A stretch of 53,122 nt of DNA from Flavivirga sp. 57AJ16 (GTDB lineage: Bacteria; Bacteroidota; Bacteroidia; Flavobacteriales; Flavobacteriaceae): positions 1-53,122 of the forward strand of contig NZ_JAQZAT010000026.1 of NCBI RefSeq assembly GCF_028736925.1, given 5' to 3'. The notes below the pieces were generated by a model. It made no database searches. It was not told where the DNA came from and worked only from the letters and a program-made list of their open reading frames with translations. Position 1 is the first letter of the stretch, and every line of letters begins with the position of its first letter. The position numbers were made by a program, and so were the translations under genes. Positions 45,701 to 53,122 of the stretch are shown in pieces.

Positions 45701-46408
45701 GCAATAAGCCGAAACGGAGCAAATCTAAAAGGATTTCCTGTTGGAGCCTTGTTTTCTGTGCCTTTTGCTGGTTTAGATTCTAATGGTATACCTACATTTT
45801 TTGGTGAAGATGGTGCTATTATTCAAGATCTTAATTTACAAGAAAGAGATGATATTACTAATTTCTTAAAATATGAAGGGCCAACAGAACCAACATTCTT
45901 TGGAGGATTCAATAATACGTTTAATTATAAAAATATTGGGTTAAATGTTGGTTTTTCTTATCGTGGCGGAAACAAAATTCGTTTAGATGATGCGTTCTTT
46001 GAGCGATATGATGATTATAGCTCGCTTCCAGGGGATTTAATTAATAGATGGTCTTTGCCAGGCGATGAAAATATAACTAATATTCCATCAATCCTATCAG
46101 AAATAGCAAGTCAAGGTTTAAGCAATGAAGGGCTAAATCCTTACGATTTATATAATAAAAGTGACGTTCGAGTTGCCGATGGAGACTTTGTCAGGTTAAA
46201 AAATATAAAGTTATCTTATAGATTCCCAAAGCGTTTTATAGATTCAACTTGGTTAAAATCTGCCACGGCTAGTTTGTCGGCACATAATTTATGGTTAGTT
46301 TATTCCGACGATAAGCTTAATGGAATTGATCCAGAATTTTTCCAATCAGGAGGGGTGTCTTTACCATTGACAAGAAGTTACACATTTACGCTTAATTTTA
46401 ATTTTTAG
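42770..46408 (+). CDS. SusC/RagA-type TonB-dependent receptor with N-terminal STN signalling domain
   Basis: 1212 residues. After the signal peptide come an STN domain (LRIEIREATLMNMIESIENQ, residues about 45-120), a carboxypeptidase-regulatory-like beta domain (GLPLPGVNIVIEGASRGAQT), the TonB box/plug (ETVVVTGYQKIKRK; FQVLKDASATALYGARALNG) and a 22-strand-type barrel ending TFTLNFNF. It imports a bound oligomer across the outer membrane, and the STN domain reports occupancy to FecR. The ligand is unknown. Confidence 0.96.
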   Translation: MKNNQNFYDFLLDFRNKTLFVMKCLSVFLVLFTLYSFTDSYSQSKKLRIEIREATLMNMIESIENQSEFVFIYNDEVLPELLKVLGNIQIRNKTIDKVLDRVLNKEKLIYSINERQVILNKKVKILDSNLQQQISGQITGTDGLPLPGVNIVIEGASRGAQTDFNGIYSINASKGEILKISFIGMKTQFITVGDDSTIDIVMEEDLEDLETVVVTGYQKIKRKLFTGSAATVKLEDVKLEGVADISRSLQGQVAGVEIQNVSGTFGTAPVIRIRGNASINGTNKPLWVIDGVILEDAVEISNEDISSGNLDTVLSSSTAGINPEDVETFQVLKDASATALYGARALNGVIVITTKRGKTGKPSINFTSSLTTRAKPNYDQFNFLNSGDEMSVYQELYEKGWIDIAGSNGAANHGVFSDMFKRIVDGDISWGPGGTPNYNYLQRYANANTDWFDVLFKDSFVRTNSLSISSGTETSRFRASVSSIVDKGQTIADDVKNYTANLNADFDLSEKFTIGFKVTGNVRDQRIAASEDRDYNALTGVFERNFDINPFNYALYTSRSITPYDENGNRQFFRRSYAPFNILHEVDHNFVDLSLIDLSFNTNIKVELTENLNFTTVLNGRWYKSNAVQTVHENSNNAEAYRADNPLIRNNNIFLFDDPDAPELEPYSVLPNGGFRKTTDFGLTSYYMRNQLDYSKTFGDLHTVSALLAQEIRSSERVTEKNDGWGYLFDKGGLILSDPNFIRFLDSRGEEYFDVDETNQRGWGMFSNLAYSYDSRYVINGTYTYTGDNRTGSSKAARYLPTWNISGAWNVHNESFMDNVDWLNLLKIKSTYGLSGSNPFDASAGLIVFGEEPLRPQAAEREVALLIDQLENGELTFEKLYEWNIGVESAFFNNRIGLELEYYKRKSEDLIGFIETNGVGGESLKLGNIGDMDREGYEVTLRTVNVKTPTFRWSSNFNFSHSKSEITNWEAQDRIGDAISRNGANLKGFPVGALFSVPFAGLDSNGIPTFFGEDGAIIQDLNLQERDDITNFLKYEGPTEPTFFGGFNNTFNYKNIGLNVGFSYRGGNKIRLDDAFFERYDDYSSLPGDLINRWSLPGDENITNIPSILSEIASQGLSNEGLNPYDLYNKSDVRVADGDFVRLKNIKLSYRFPKRFIDSTWLKSATASLSAHNLWLVYSDDKLNGIDPEFFQSGGVSLPLTRSYTFTLNFNF

Positions 46409-46411
46409 ACT

Positions 46412-47836
46412 ATGAAAAAGAATTTAATTATAATAATAGCTTTAGTTTCATTTTTTGGTTGTGACGATTACCTTGATGTAGTACCAGATAATAGACAAAC
46501 TGTTACAACTTTAGATGATGTTTCAGAATTATTAGTGTCTGCCTATTCAGAAGCAACTTATAATTTTGTAGAGTGGAAAACAGATAATGTTACAGCGATT
46601 CCAGATAATGATCAGTTTGATTGGATGACAGAAAATTATCAATTTACCCCTGTAGTTTCTGAAGAAGGCCAAGATACACCAACGTATTTTTGGGATAACA
46701 ATTATCAGGCCATTGCACATGCTAATCAAGCTCTAGAAGGTTTGGATGGTATTGATGGCGGAGATGTAGGTTATAGAAATGCATTAAGAGGTGAGGCCTT
46801 AATGACAAGAGCTTATCATCATTTTATGTTAGCCAATGTTTTTTGTCAACATTATAACGATGCCAATAAAGAAGGGTTAGGAGTTCCTTATATCACAGCT
46901 CCTGAAACCAGTTTGAAAGTTGAATACGAACGTGGTACTCTTGAGCAAACTTACGAGATGATAGAAAAAGATATGCTAGAGGCTTTACCTTTAATCTCAG
47001 ATGCATATTATGAGGGAACAGGTAAATACCATTTTACTAAAACAGCGGCTAATGCTTTTGCGTCTCGGTTTTATTTATTTAAAGGCGATTATCAAAAATG
47101 TATTGACTATTCAGACAAAGTATTAGGTAATGGAGTTATTAATACGACTTATGTGAGAGATATGGATGAAGTTTTTACAGGAACGTCATCAACTCAAATT
47201 GCAGATCAATTTAACGAAATAAACAGCCCATATAATATTTTTGTAGTTAGAAAGGAAAGTTTTTCCAACAGGTATTATAGAGGCTATAGAATGAACACAA
47301 ATATATTTAGTAATGTTGTTAGAGCTAATATTCAACAAAGTGCCGATCAACGAGATTTACTATATAGTTATGGAACACAAGCTAGACAGCAGCCTAAGTA
47401 TAATGAACTTTTTGAATTTACAACGTCGACTACTGGTTTTGGCTATATTATTATGACTCAAATTAGAGGAGAAGAAGTTGTTCTTAACAGAATGGAATCT
47501 TATGTTAGATTAAACAGATTGGATGATGCACTAAATGATTATAATGTATTTGCAACTTTAAGATATGATACTGGAGGGCAATTAACCTTACCGCAAATTG
47601 TAGCTGGTTTTGGAGGCACGGAACAAGAAGCTATGTTGGACTTTGTTTTGCTAGAAAGAAGAAAAGAATTTTTAGCAGAGGGCTTAAGATGGTTCGATAT
47701 TAAAAGACTTAGTATAGAAGTAAGACATGTAGATGTTAATGGAGATGAGTTTGTATTGGGAGAAGAAGATTTAAGAAAAGCTGTTCAGATTCCAGAGACT
47801 GCCACCACTAATGGTATAGAGGCTAACCCTAGATAA
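46412..47836 (+). CDS. SusD/RagB family substrate-binding lipoprotein
   Basis: 474 residues with lipobox FFGC (Cys16), then DDYLDVVPDN, typical of SusD mature ends. TPR helices include RNALRGEALMTRAYHHFML and ERRKEFLAEGLRWFDIKRL, the latter the classic C-terminal SusD motif. It forms the lid of the SusC pore. It starts three bases after the receptor gene. Confidence 0.96.
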   Translation: MKKNLIIIIALVSFFGCDDYLDVVPDNRQTVTTLDDVSELLVSAYSEATYNFVEWKTDNVTAIPDNDQFDWMTENYQFTPVVSEEGQDTPTYFWDNNYQAIAHANQALEGLDGIDGGDVGYRNALRGEALMTRAYHHFMLANVFCQHYNDANKEGLGVPYITAPETSLKVEYERGTLEQTYEMIEKDMLEALPLISDAYYEGTGKYHFTKTAANAFASRFYLFKGDYQKCIDYSDKVLGNGVINTTYVRDMDEVFTGTSSTQIADQFNEINSPYNIFVVRKESFSNRYYRGYRMNTNIFSNVVRANIQQSADQRDLLYSYGTQARQQPKYNELFEFTTSTTGFGYIIMTQIRGEEVVLNRMESYVRLNRLDDALNDYNVFATLRYDTGGQLTLPQIVAGFGGTEQEAMLDFVLLERRKEFLAEGLRWFDIKRLSIEVRHVDVNGDEFVLGEEDLRKAVQIPETATTNGIEANPR

Positions 47837-47860
47837 GATAATGATTTAAAGAAAGTTTAT

Positions 47861-48808
47861 ATGAAAATTACAATAAAATTAATAGTACTAATGTCATCGG
47901 TTACATTGTTTTTTCAATGTGCTAATGATGATTCAAATACAAACTATGTTGCGCCAAGTAACCCTGATATTTCAAGTGTTAATGATCAATATCTATACGA
48001 TAATAACGGTAAGAGTTTATTTGAGGTTTATGGAACAGCAACCCGCTGGAGATGGAATGATAATTTTATAGACCCTTCAGAGCGAGCAACACCTATTGAT
48101 GCAGATTTGGTTATTCCTGCTTCTAAAATAGTGGAATATTTATGGGCTGGGTCTTATGCTGCAACTGGAGCTGATGCCAGTAAATTTGTAAAAGACCTGT
48201 TTCCTGCAGAACTTGTTTATATGGGGTCTTTTATTTTTAACGATGATGGAACAATGAAGTTAGGCTTTGCTGAAGGCGGTGCAAGAGTAACGCTTTTAAA
48301 CATGAATGCATTAGATTTTGAAGATAGAAATTGGATGGCAAATCCTGGAGGTGGTGTTTTGGCTACTGTACATCATGAGTTTTCGCATATTGTTCATCAA
48401 ACTCATGGTATTCCGGTAGGCTTTAATACTATTTCTGAATCTTATTTAGGAAATGGTTGGAGTAATGGTGTGTCAAGAAATGATGCCATAAAGTTAGGTA
48501 TGGTAAGAAATTATGGAACTTTAAATGAATTTGAAGATTTTTGTGAAATTATTTCACACCTTCTTGTAGTAGAGAAAGCTACATTTGAGGCAGATTTTAT
48601 TAATCAAGAAGATTGTTCCACACTTACAGATGCCGATGCTATTGTGAATTGTCAAGAGCTGAATGAAGGACGTCAACTTATAGCACAAAAGGTAGATTTA
48701 GTTGTAGACTTTTATAGAAATAATTTTAATGTAGACTTATTAGCTGTAAGAGATACGCTCCAGTCAAGACTGACTAAAGTCATAGAAATTAACGGAATTC
48801 CTGATTAA
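47861..48808 (+). CDS. Zinc metallohydrolase-like lipoprotein associated with substrate import (HExxH type)
   Basis: 315 residues with lipobox LFFQC. TVHHEFSHIVHQTHG at about residue 170 contains HEFSH, an HExxH zinc motif, and NEFEDFCEIISHLLV further on may give the third ligand. This matches the family known as substrate import-associated zinc metallohydrolase lipoproteins, encoded beside SusCD pairs. It would act at the cell surface, probably trimming a peptide- or protein-linked substrate; that is inference. Confidence 0.88.
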   Translation: MKITIKLIVLMSSVTLFFQCANDDSNTNYVAPSNPDISSVNDQYLYDNNGKSLFEVYGTATRWRWNDNFIDPSERATPIDADLVIPASKIVEYLWAGSYAATGADASKFVKDLFPAELVYMGSFIFNDDGTMKLGFAEGGARVTLLNMNALDFEDRNWMANPGGGVLATVHHEFSHIVHQTHGIPVGFNTISESYLGNGWSNGVSRNDAIKLGMVRNYGTLNEFEDFCEIISHLLVVEKATFEADFINQEDCSTLTDADAIVNCQELNEGRQLIAQKVDLVVDFYRNNFNVDLLAVRDTLQSRLTKVIEINGIPD

Positions 48809-48847
48809 TAAAACCAGAAATTTTAATTAATATAAATAATTAAAGAA

Positions 48848-50140
48848 ATGAATAAAATAAATAAATTATTAGCGTCATTTGGTGTTTTTATGCTATTATT
48901 AGTAGTTACATCGTGTTCGGATAATGAAGTGGAACCACTTTTTGACCAAACAGTTAATGAAAGAGCAGAAGCTTTAAAATTAGAATATTTAAATGTTCTT
49001 ACGTCTGCTGATAACGGATGGATTGGTTATTATTCGCCAAACAAAGATTTTGGAGCTTATACGATGCTATTGGATTTTGATTCCAATAGCAATGTTTCTG
49101 TTAATTCCGATTTCGAGGCAGGAGCACAAAATAAGACAATAACGTACCGCATTGATAAAACATTGAAGGTTGAGTTGGTTTTTGAGTCTACATCCGTTTT
49201 TAGCGATATTTTTGCGATAAACAATAACAATAACCAAGGCGAATTTGTTTTTAACATATTATCTGCAACTCAAGACGAGGTTGTTTTAGAAAGTAAATTA
49301 GATTTTGGAGATGATGTTACAGTTCTTACGCTACAAAAAGCAGATGTATCACAATTAGATTTAGAACCAATTTATGAATCCGTTGATGATATTGCTGGAG
49401 ATGGCACCCAATCTGTTTTCAGAAATATTTTGTTAAATGATGCCGTAATTGGTACGTTTAGTTTTAATTCTGTCACTAGGTTAACAACAGTAAAATACCT
49501 TAATAATGAAGGAGAAGTTATTTCAGTGAGTTTTCCTATCGCAATAACACCTACAGGGTTTTATCTTTTAAAGCCTTTAGATGTTAATGGAACAATGCTT
49601 ACAAGTTTTACATATAATGAAGCCGAAAATGAATATGAGAATACAGCTGATGGATTAAGGATAATATACGATAATATACCAGGTGTTCCTTTAAACCCTT
49701 ATGACCTTGGTGTTGCAGCGAATAACGTTAGATATAATTATTTAGAGCCAGGGAAAAGTAGTCTAGCTTTTAATAATTTTTATACAAGCTATACGCAGTT
49801 TATATTTGATAATTATGGTTTTACTATTGACAGGGTTTACATTCGTAGTTTGAATGATGGAAGTGTGCCTTATTTACATATTTATACTGGTCTTGGAAAT
49901 ATTTGGTATGATTTGAATGTTGAGATTACTGATGGAATTGTTAAGTTCTCATTAACGGGAGATACAAACTCAAGTGCAGGTTTAACGGCAGTTCTACAAC
50001 CATTAATTGATGTTTTTGTAGGTGCTGAGTCTGGCTACTATCTTAATGCTACAGGAGGGCTTCAAACTTTTTCTAATGGAACTTTTTCTATGATTAATGT
50101 AGATGATCCTTCAATGGAAATTAATTATTACGATTTTTAA
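48848..50140 (+). CDS. DUF4302 lipoprotein
   Basis: 430 residues with lipobox VVTSC. The opening NERAEALKLEYLNVLTSADN and GWIGYYSPNKDFGAYTMLLDF is the DUF4302 signature. Such proteins are surface lipoproteins found with SusCD and HExxH-lipoprotein genes and have no known activity. It is the last gene before a strong terminator. Confidence 0.88.
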   Translation: MNKINKLLASFGVFMLLLVVTSCSDNEVEPLFDQTVNERAEALKLEYLNVLTSADNGWIGYYSPNKDFGAYTMLLDFDSNSNVSVNSDFEAGAQNKTITYRIDKTLKVELVFESTSVFSDIFAINNNNNQGEFVFNILSATQDEVVLESKLDFGDDVTVLTLQKADVSQLDLEPIYESVDDIAGDGTQSVFRNILLNDAVIGTFSFNSVTRLTTVKYLNNEGEVISVSFPIAITPTGFYLLKPLDVNGTMLTSFTYNEAENEYENTADGLRIIYDNIPGVPLNPYDLGVAANNVRYNYLEPGKSSLAFNNFYTSYTQFIFDNYGFTIDRVYIRSLNDGSVPYLHIYTGLGNIWYDLNVEITDGIVKFSLTGDTNSSAGLTAVLQPLIDVFVGAESGYYLNATGGLQTFSNGTFSMINVDDPSMEINYYDF

Positions 50141-50164
50141 TAAGGGTTAAGAGTATAAAATAAT

Positions 50165-50210
50165 AAAAAGTCCTTTTATCTACATGTAGATAAAAGGACT
50201 TTTTTGTTTT
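50165..50210 (+). terminator. Terminator of the SusCD locus
   Basis: Bases 50165-50184 and 50185-50204 are perfect reverse complements (20-bp stem centred on TACATGTA), followed by a T-run. It closes the six-gene uptake locus. Confidence 0.93.
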
Positions 50211-50298
50211 AAATTAATTCAAATATTAAATAATTTTTCCATTTTACAACGTTATCATATTTTGTATTTACATTTGCATGGTATTATTATATTAATTT

Positions 50299-52263
50299 AT
50301 GAACAAATTAGTTTTAGCTTTCTTTTTGGTATCAATATTTAATGGTGCATTCGCACAAGATCTAACAAGACAATCTAGAGAACAAATAGGAGGGTTTCAA
50401 AATCAAGATACCCTTAGTAGTGAACAAAGAAAGAGCACAAACAAAAAAAACCTTAAAACCCCAAAAGCTAAAATTCAAGACTACTTAATAATCTCTCATG
50501 AGAATGACACAACATTTGTAGATACCACCCTAAGCATCCAAAAAGAGTATAAGTTTAATTACTTAAGAAGGGATAATTTTGGTTTAATGCCATTTTCAAA
50601 TTTGGGGCAAACCTATAATAGTTTAACCCACGATTTTCAAGATACCAGTTTAATGCCCAGTTTTGGTGCTCGGGCAAGACATTTCAATTACATGGAAATT
50701 GAAGATATTAATTACTATCGTGTACCAACACCGTTAACAGAGCTGTTTTTTAAAACCGCTTTTGAACAAGGACAATTGGCAGATTCGTTCTTTACAGTAA
50801 ATACATCGCCACAATTCAATTTTTCAATAGCCTATAAAGGATTACGGTCATTAGGTAAATACCAACATATATTAACAAGTACAGGTAATTTTAGATTTAC
50901 AGCAAACTATAGAACTAAAAATAACCGCTACAGTGTTAGGGGACATATGGTAACACAAGATTTGCTCAACCAAGAAAATGGAGGGCTTAAAGATGATCCA
51001 AGTGTAGCGAATTTTGAAACCGGATTAGAAGAATTTCTAGACCGCTCTATCCTAGAAGTAAATTTCGAAAATGCAGAAAGCATATTAAGAGGGAAACGTT
51101 TTCATTTAGAGCACACTTATAAAATTATTAAGAAAAAAGATTCGTTATCAAACAACAAACTTAGCTTAGGTCATGTGATCTCATTTGAAGATAAATATTA
51201 TCAATACGATCAATTAGCAGCAAATGCCCTTTTTGGAGACGCATTTAAAAATAGTGTTAAAGACCGAGCCACGTTAGAAAACTTTTATAACCAAGTACAA
51301 TTAAATTATAGTAACAATATTATTGGCGATTTACAATTCAATATAACAAACAACAATTATAACTATGGTTACGATAAGTTGGTGTTGTTAAATGGAAACA
51401 CCATAACTAATAGATTAAAAGGAGATATATTTTCAGCAGGAGGTAAGTATCATAAACAATATAGAGGTTTTGATTTACAGGGCGAGTTAGGTATAAATGT
51501 TTCTGGCGATTTTGATGGTAATTTCTTAAAAGCAAAGGCAACTTTTAAATTCAACGATGATATATCTGCAATAGCTTCGGTTAACCACAGTTCTAAAGCG
51601 CCAAACTACAATACCTTATTATATCAAAGTGATTATATAGGCTACAATTGGCAAAACAATTTTAATAATACAAAAACAGAGCAATTAGCATTTCAATTAA
51701 AATCTAAGAAAATAGCAAATATCTCGGCTGATTATTCTACGATCAGCGATTATGTTTATTTTAAAAAGGATGAAACGAGCAATCAAGTACAGGCGTTTCA
51801 AAATAACAACACCATAAACTATTTAAGAGTTAAATTAGATAAAGAAATAAAGGTAGGCAAGTTTGCCTTAAACAATACCATATTATACCAAAATGTAAAA
51901 GATAAGGACAGTACGTTAAATGTACCAGAATTTACAATCCGTAATACGTTGTATTTCTCCAGTCATTTATTTAAAAAAGCAATGTTTTTGCAAACGGGAA
52001 TAACGCTCAATTATTTCACTAAGTATTATATGAATGCTTACAATCCATTGTTAGCAGAATTTTATGTGCAAACCGAAAGAGAATATGGAGACTTTCCGCG
52101 TTTAGATTTCTTTATAAACGCAAAAATTCGACAAACTAGAATTTATTTAAAAGCCGAACATTTTAATTCATCCTTGACGGGATACAATTTTTACTCGGCA
52201 CCAAACAACCCGTATAGAGATTTTACTGTGCGCTTTGGTGTTGTTTGGAACTTCTTTTTATAG
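50299..52263 (+). CDS. Putative outer-membrane porin (Porin_10 type)
   Basis: 654 residues with signal peptide NKLVLAFFLVSIFNGAFAQ. The long chain of amphipathic strands (HILTSTGNFRFTANYRTKNN, FNITNNNYNYGYDK, FDLQGELGINVSGDFDGN) ends in DFTVRFGVVWNFFL, a C-terminal Phe as in barrel proteins. The segment around residue 85 (RRDNFGLMPFSNLGQTYN) and the length fit the putative porin family of Bacteroidota. Separate from the SusCD operon by terminator. Confidence 0.85.
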   Translation: MNKLVLAFFLVSIFNGAFAQDLTRQSREQIGGFQNQDTLSSEQRKSTNKKNLKTPKAKIQDYLIISHENDTTFVDTTLSIQKEYKFNYLRRDNFGLMPFSNLGQTYNSLTHDFQDTSLMPSFGARARHFNYMEIEDINYYRVPTPLTELFFKTAFEQGQLADSFFTVNTSPQFNFSIAYKGLRSLGKYQHILTSTGNFRFTANYRTKNNRYSVRGHMVTQDLLNQENGGLKDDPSVANFETGLEEFLDRSILEVNFENAESILRGKRFHLEHTYKIIKKKDSLSNNKLSLGHVISFEDKYYQYDQLAANALFGDAFKNSVKDRATLENFYNQVQLNYSNNIIGDLQFNITNNNYNYGYDKLVLLNGNTITNRLKGDIFSAGGKYHKQYRGFDLQGELGINVSGDFDGNFLKAKATFKFNDDISAIASVNHSSKAPNYNTLLYQSDYIGYNWQNNFNNTKTEQLAFQLKSKKIANISADYSTISDYVYFKKDETSNQVQAFQNNNTINYLRVKLDKEIKVGKFALNNTILYQNVKDKDSTLNVPEFTIRNTLYFSSHLFKKAMFLQTGITLNYFTKYYMNAYNPLLAEFYVQTEREYGDFPRLDFFINAKIRQTRIYLKAEHFNSSLTGYNFYSAPNNPYRDFTVRFGVVWNFFL

Positions 52264-52333
52264 CATAATAAAAGTATCTAGGTTAAAAATATAAACCACT
52301 TGTATTTCATCACGCCCTTTTAAAGTAACAAAA

Positions 52334-52495
52334 TATAGCTAAGTCGCTATAAAAAGGCAAAGAATATTTAGAAATAAAAAAAAGAAGTTCAAGGCAAAAA
52401 GCGTAGTCATAGCCTAGTTACGGCGAGTATTAATAACGAAGAAAATCGGTTTTTTACTCTGAAGGATCATGTTATTTTATATTGATTTAGCTATA
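52334..52495. mobile_element. MITE-like element with imperfect 19-bp terminal inverted repeats
   Basis: TATAGCTAAGTCGCTATAA (52334-52352) and the reverse complement of 52477-52495 match at 16 of 19. At 162 bp it is one base shorter than the element at 13100, and CATAGCCTA lies at the same offset of 74 in both. The terminal sequences of the two differ, so membership of one family is uncertain. The rest of 52264-52680 has no gene. Confidence 0.55.
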
Positions 52496-52683
52496 TAAGA
52501 TCAGGAGTTAAAATGTAGTACTAATAATAAGGACGAAGGCAAAAAAGTTACTTAAAGAGCAAAGGGGATTAGTTATAGAGAAAGGGGCAAAAAAAGTTAA
52601 GCTATAACCTCTTAGTTTTCAAGGGTTAAAAAAGGGTGTAAAAAGAATATTAAAAAAAGGTTAGGAAAAGTAAAAATGAGTAG

Positions 52684-52691
52684 TATCTTTG
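52684..52691 (+). promoter_or_regulatory. rRNA-type promoter 1 (-7 box TATCTTTG)
   Basis: TATCTTTG is followed at once by CAGCCGCT. The same layout recurs in two further promoters downstream. The -33 region has only TTAG at about 52661. Confidence 0.7.
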
Positions 52692-52784
52692 CAGCCGCTT
52701 AGCAGGAGTTTTTAGAATAAAACAGGAGCTTGGCGGCGTTCTTAGAGGCTTAGAAAAATAAATTAAAAAAAGTTTTAAAAAAGC

Positions 52785-52814
52785 TTTGCAGAATGAAAAA
52801 AGGTTGTATGTTTG
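52785..52814 (+). promoter_or_regulatory. rRNA-type promoter 2
   Basis: TTTG (52785-52788), 18-base spacer, TATGTTTG (52807-52814), then CAGCCGCT as in promoter 1. Confidence 0.75.
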
Positions 52815-52925
52815 CAGCCGCTAAAACGGACAGTGTCCAGGGAGGCAAAAGTTCATTCAAAAACAGTAAATTTTGATCGAGGAAAAAAGGATCTGAATTT
52901 TTTTTCAAAAAAGATCAAGAAAGTA

Positions 52926-52956
52926 TTGCGGGAACGAAAAAAGGGTTTTATATTTG
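52926..52956 (+). promoter_or_regulatory. rRNA-type promoter 3
   Basis: TTG (52926-52928), 20-base spacer, TATATTTG (52949-52956), then CACCCGCT. TTTGCACCCGC is the sequence I associate with flavobacterial rRNA promoters. Confidence 0.8.
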
Positions 52957-53122
52957 CACCCGCTAAACGAGGAAACGAGATTAGAGAAGACAAGAAAAGA
53001 GTTCATAGACATATTGAATTGACAGCGTAAGGCCCCTGCCGGAAACGGCAGGGGCCGGACAAAAGAGAATAGACCATTTTGAGCATTAGAAATTCCTATT
53101 GGTCGTTAAGAGCTGCCCCCTA
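52957..53122 (+). other. Probable 16S rRNA operon leader
   Basis: Downstream of promoter 3 is GTTCATAGACATATTGAATT followed by GACAGCG, a stretch typical of the antitermination/processing leader before flavobacterial 16S rRNA. A GC-rich perfect hairpin (11-bp stem 53031-53041/53046-53056, GAAA loop) follows. No ORF is convincing; a 72-codon frame at 52812 lies wholly in promoter and leader DNA. The window ends before any rRNA sequence, so the operon itself is inferred. Confidence 0.7.

Noticed and set aside
52812-53030. 72-codon + strand ORF at the window end
   Set aside because: It overlaps promoter 3 and the rRNA-type leader and is a Lys/Arg-rich frame without conserved features.

Overview
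The window is about 53 kb of low-GC bacterial chromosome. It almost certainly comes from a member of the Flavobacteriaceae (Bacteroidota). The evidence is SusC/SusD outer-membrane genes driven by a FecI/FecR pair, many proteins with Bacteroidota-type lipoprotein signals, near-absence of Shine-Dalgarno sequences, and Bacteroidota promoters of the TTG-N18-20-TAnnTTTG type (for example before higB, lysS and the rRNA leader). Most genes are ordinary flavobacterial chromosome. The unusual material lies in the intergenic DNA and in a few short accessory patches.

Region 1 (1-11.6 kb) is a catabolic block on the + strand: paaJ thiolase, paaZ (with an extra C-terminal DinB/DUF1569-like domain), a crotonase, paaY, a 2-oxoacid dehydrogenase E2, a branched-chain aminotransferase and a fused E1 alpha-beta. 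Together these suggest joint catabolism of phenylacetate and branched-chain amino or keto acids. The block is littered with recent rearrangements: a 231-bp tandem duplication that makes a chimeric mini-ORF, a GIY-YIG nuclease gene bracketed by hairpins, and an 820-bp array of hairpins interleaved with three copies of a deleted 3' end of the crotonase gene.

Region 2 (11.6-14 kb) is a degraded island: a 5'-truncated VOC gene abuts the last part of a tyrosine recombinase that has lost its catalytic Arg, followed by an intact HigBA toxin-antitoxin pair and two nested inverted-repeat elements.

Region 3 (14-27.6 kb) holds housekeeping and envelope genes: a DUF4136 lipoprotein, a small Cys-rich DUF5522 protein, an HExxH mini-protein / PLP enzyme / glucosaminidase overlap operon followed by hemL, a Spy/CpxP-like protein, two uncharacterised minus-strand genes, YiaAB, a CPBP-like protein with DUF2157 and GDYXXLXY proteins, two overlapping alpha/beta hydrolases, and a small exported repeat protein.

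Region 4 (27.6-30.7 kb) is a compact serine hydrolase / ECF sigma / membrane-protein operon. Related terminal repeats flank it, with a broken lipoprotein gene beside it, so it looks like a gene cassette.

Region 5 (30.8-39.6 kb) carries lysS, a Pmp3/YqaE mini-protein, a lipoprotein, lipB, a nucleoid-associated protein, a large beta-propeller-like lipoprotein and rnhB. A promoter-terminator pair with no ORF follows and may encode a small RNA.

Region 6 (40.4-50.2 kb) is a complete FecI-FecR-SusC(STN)-SusD-HExxH lipoprotein-DUF4302 uptake locus ending in a perfect 20-bp-stem terminator. A Porin_10-type porin gene follows. The window ends in what looks like the leader of a ribosomal RNA operon, with three tandem promoters; the 16S gene itself would lie just outside.

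No computation was run. All calls rest on reading the sequence and on recalled family features.
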